Shown here: positions 62,256-64,000 of the stretch, one piece after another
Layout of the letters: every line of letters starts with the position of its first letter
Position numbering within the stretch: position 1 is the first letter of the stretch
Source of the DNA: Kordia sp965283645
GTDB taxonomy: Bacteria; Bacteroidota; Bacteroidia; Flavobacteriales; Flavobacteriaceae
Assembly: GCF_965283645.1 (NCBI RefSeq)
Contig: NZ_CBDIPG010000001.1
Span: 5,456,001-5,520,000 of the forward strand
Direction of reading: 5' to 3'
Length of the DNA stretch: 64,000 bases
Made by a program: the position numbers and the translations under genes
The notes under the pieces: model-generated
The model's database searches: none
Seen by the model: the letters and a program-made list of their open reading frames with translations, nothing else
Told to the model about the DNA's origin: nothing

Positions 62256-62873
62256 ATGCGGAAATACGAAAATGTTGAATATACAAACCAATTTGAATTA
62301 CTATTCTTACTTGTTTCAACAGTAGCCGTATTTTCTGGAATAATATTCGTGTTGAATAGAATTATGAATTTTGGGTTACTAAAAGGAATTTTAGCTATTG
62401 TTCTTGCTGGAGTTTATTTCTATATATTTAAAAAGAAGTTTATAGTAAAAATTTCAGATTTTGAATTAACATCAAATAAATTGGAATGGAATAATAAAAA
62501 TATCGATTTTAAAAATTTAGAATATTATAAAATTCATTGGATGAAAGGAGCTGGAATAAAATTTAAGCTCAAAAATGGAAAAACTTTACGAATAAGCTCG
62601 AATGATAATTTCTGCAATTCCGAACAGTTTGTGAATTTATGTCATAATATTGACTCAAAACTCTCGAAATATAATAACGGACAAATAGAAAGAAAAAAAT
62701 CGTTTTTCGAATCTAAACAAGGATATTACTTTGCTGTGATTATATCGGTTTTATTTGTGATTGGAACAATTTACAAATCGTTTACAGATGAGAAATTTAA
62801 TTTTGGAAATTTTGCGTTAATTTTAGTCTCATTAGGAATTGTTTGGAGCGGAGTTAAATGGAAAAAAAAATAA
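62256..62873 (+). CDS. Cassette 7: membrane protein of unknown function (205 aa)
   Basis: ATG start (MRKYENVEYTNQFELLFLLV). Two hydrophobic helices in the first 60 residues (about 14-32 and 38-56), a cytoplasmic beta-rich middle resembling a PH-like domain (ELTSNKLEWNNKNIDFKNLE, then KLKNGKTLRISSND), and two helices near the C-terminus. No family can be named. Cassette ends GTTGGCAAA/TTTGCCAAC pair over 9 bp. Confidence 0.65.
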   Translation: MRKYENVEYTNQFELLFLLVSTVAVFSGIIFVLNRIMNFGLLKGILAIVLAGVYFYIFKKKFIVKISDFELTSNKLEWNNKNIDFKNLEYYKIHWMKGAGIKFKLKNGKTLRISSNDNFCNSEQFVNLCHNIDSKLSKYNNGQIERKKSFFESKQGYYFAVIISVLFVIGTIYKSFTDEKFNFGNFALILVSLGIVWSGVKWKKK

Positions 62874-62876
62874 CGA

Positions 62877-63017
62877 TTTGCCAACACCGTGTATAATTAA
62901 TTGCTTTTTACGTGCTTACTTGCGAAAATTCCTGCGGAATTTTCACGGGTTCGTAAATGTTTGCTAACTTAGTTGCTTAACCACGCAACTAACCATACAC
63001 AAACACGTTATATATAA
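62877..63017 (+). repeat. attC-like junction 7
   Basis: Nearly the same as junction 2: CCAACACCGTGTATAATTAA at the left, GCAACTAACCATACACAA at the right, inner hairpin GAAAATTCC-TGC-GGAATTTTC at 62924-62944. Confidence 0.8.
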
Positions 63018-63399
63018 TTCAAAAAAGAATCGGAGACATCCGTTAGAAAAGAGATTTTGGAACGATTTTATGTAGTTTTTAAAATCAATAGATTTTCATT
63101 TAAGTTTTTGTCAGTTACACTGTGAAAGACAGTTCTTTCAAACATTGTTAATGTACTCAAAAACTTGAATTAAGGTAGTAGATTTATTTGACAAAATCAA
63201 CTCCTTATAAAAAAACGATGAAATCTAAAGTTATAAGTACTAAAAAAGGCACGCCTTATACAAATATAAAGCGCATCTTTTTTTTCATTTCAAACGGATT
63301 TTAATGCTCATTATGGCTCTTTTTTGAACTCCTGTTTTTTTGCTTAAATTTAAGTTGTAATTTAGTTCTATTAAGAACGCAAATAAACATATACATAAC
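63007..63399 (+). mobile_element. Cassette 8: ORF-less cassette, copy 2 (393 bp)
   Basis: A second copy of the 60034-60427 cassette, differing at about 15-20 positions including a small deletion near 63220. No ORF. Same hairpin and terminator-like element. With its junctions it fills the gene-free stretch 62874-63518. Confidence 0.75.
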
Positions 63400-63450
63400 A
63401 TTGTGTAAATCTGCATTAAAAAACACAACTTATTCTTATCGTTGTACCCA
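63390..63450 (+). repeat. attC-like junction 8, right half degenerate
   Basis: The left half AACATTGTGTAAATCTGC equals that of junction 4, but the right arm GCAGTTTACAC is missing; AACACAACTTATTC leads to CGTTGTACCC instead. It probably marks the end of the array. Confidence 0.6.
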
Positions 63451-63480
63451 ATTTTGACCTGCTCTAAATGAGAATCAAGA

Positions 63481-63512
63481 TGAAGAATAATCTTGTTTAA
63501 AGATTATTCTTC
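63481..63512 (-). terminator. Terminator-like palindrome
   Basis: TGAAGAATAATCTT/AAGATTATTCTTCA around GTTT, 7 bp after the stop of the minus-strand gene at 63519. Confidence 0.6.
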
Positions 63513-63518
63513 ATTAAA

Positions 63519-64000
63519 TTAAATTGTGGGAGTTCCTGTTATTTGTAAACTATTAGGTAAATTTACTCCCGTAAGTTCATATAGCTTACCTGCTGGCCAA
63601 TTTATCGGTTTAATTGCACTATCTAATTTTTGAGTAAGAGCGTTTTTTGCTCTATCCCCACCTACACTTGCTGCTACAGATGCTATGACTATTGCTACTA
63701 TTGCCGCTATAATTGGTCCAATTATTCCAAGTAAAGTTCCTCCAGATGCTGCTATTGCAGCATAAACCCACCACTCTAAGGTCCATGAATTATCGGTATC
63801 ATGAGTAGTTGTGTTTGTGACTATTTGTTGTTTACCATCTTTTGTTTGGATTGACAATTGTATATCCGCTGGAGCTTTGACATATATATTGATACCTCCC
63901 CCAAATTGCCCATAAGCGGCAATGTCATACAACATGCTAATTTTATTATTTGCAACATTTACTGAAAGTCCTTTTAAAGTATAACCTTCATAAGGGATAC
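63519..64000 (-). CDS. C-terminal part of a protein with a central glycine/alanine hydrophobic segment (runs off the window)
   Basis: The frame stays open from the ATG at 63935 to the window end (upstream residues IPYEGYTLKGLSVNVANNKI), so that ATG is internal and the 5' part lies beyond 64000. Visible: a beta-rich region, a Gly/Ala/Ile-rich hydrophobic stretch (GGTLLGIIGPIIAAIVAIVI), and the end INWPAGKLYELTGVNLPNSLQITG. The last part resembles the C-termini of TULIP-type proteins of the P47/OrfX group, where a similar WP and L-x-G pattern follows a Gly/Ala-rich segment. That is a weak resemblance; I would not name it. Confidence 0.6.
   Translation of the reverse strand, partial: IPYEGYTLKGLSVNVANNKISMLYDIAAYGQFGGGINIYVKAPADIQLSIQTKDGKQQIVTNTTTHDTDNSWTLEWWVYAAIAASGGTLLGIIGPIIAAIVAIVIASVAASVGGDRAKNALTQKLDSAIKPINWPAGKLYELTGVNLPNSLQITGTPTI

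Larger units (their letters stand above)
57961..63440 (+). mobile_element. Integron-like array of eight gene cassettes
   Basis: Eight units begin GTT plus a variable heptamer and end with its reverse complement plus AAC: for example GTTGTAAAAC at 59351 and GTTTTACAAC at 59845; GTTGTAGTGC at 60467 and GCACTACAAC at 61131. Own-end pairs are 9-10 bp and perfect in most units. Junctions have conserved inner arms near GTGTATA and CATACAC and fold extensively. All genes point away from the recombinase. This matches integron cassette and attC architecture (R'' with AAC, R' with GTT). Base composition is as AT-rich as the chromosome, but the genes are mostly unrecognised. Confidence 0.8.

Noticed and set aside
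57961..63440. CRISPR array
   Set aside because: Spacing is irregular (about 400-800 bp), units carry genes, and repeats are inverted pairs at unit ends, not short direct repeats.
57961..63440. Transposon or insertion sequence series
   Set aside because: No transposase and no fixed terminal inverted repeats; the end sequences vary from unit to unit but match within each unit.

Overview
The window looks like a chromosome segment of a marine Flavobacteriaceae bacterium, most like Kordia. Reasons: very AT-rich DNA; promoters of the Bacteroidetes type (TTG, about 19 bp, TAnnTTTG, start); gene orders common in flavobacteria (ftsK-lolA-lptF-ribB, thrS-infC-rpmI-rplT, split transketolase); a zeaxanthin-type carotenoid operon; and many small Cys-rich peptides with leaders such as LNKKSIS. 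The genus is inferred, not proven.

Layout. 1-6.9 kb (minus strand): ribB (partial), lptF, lolA, ftsK and dgkA, with three small precursor-like peptides between them. 6.9-11.1 kb: peroxide defence (tpx, katG, a thioredoxin and a peroxiredoxin). 11.4-14.1 kb: a TPR sensor kinase and its LuxR-type response regulator. 14.2-22.7 kb: NhaC-type antiporter, YdjM-like membrane protein, PLP gamma-lyase divergent from an Lrp regulator, CPBP protease, lpdA, Crp/Fnr regulator. 22.9-29.2 kb: a lipoprotein, a TlpA-like thioredoxin and the operon carH-crtI-crtB-crtZ-crtYcd, headed by a B12-dependent light-sensor type repressor. 29.3-37.2 kb: an accessory stretch with seven small precursor-like peptides, a phosphopantetheinyl transferase and several orphan genes. 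37.3-37.7 kb: three tRNA genes. 37.8-56.4 kb: mostly housekeeping (aroK, hslR, transketolase halves, tgt, lptG, accA, dnaB, rplT, rpmI, infC, thrS), with two more small peptides at 52.5-53.0 kb.

56.5-63.4 kb is the most unusual part. A tyrosine recombinase is followed in the same direction by eight short units. Each carries one or two genes, or none, and all genes point the same way. Each unit begins with GTT plus a variable heptamer and ends with the reverse complement of that heptamer plus AAC. The units are joined by 57-205 bp foldable spacers. This is the logic of integron gene cassettes and attC sites, but the recombinase appears to lack the IntI-specific insertion. One cassette has no ORF and occurs twice. 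The window ends inside an unrelated minus-strand gene.

Twelve small precursor-like peptides are scattered over the window with no modification enzyme, protease or exporter nearby. They would have to be served in trans, if they are ribosomally made peptide products at all. Two of them, and one further small Cys-containing gene, share a palindromic motif TTACGG-N4/5-CCGTAA upstream.
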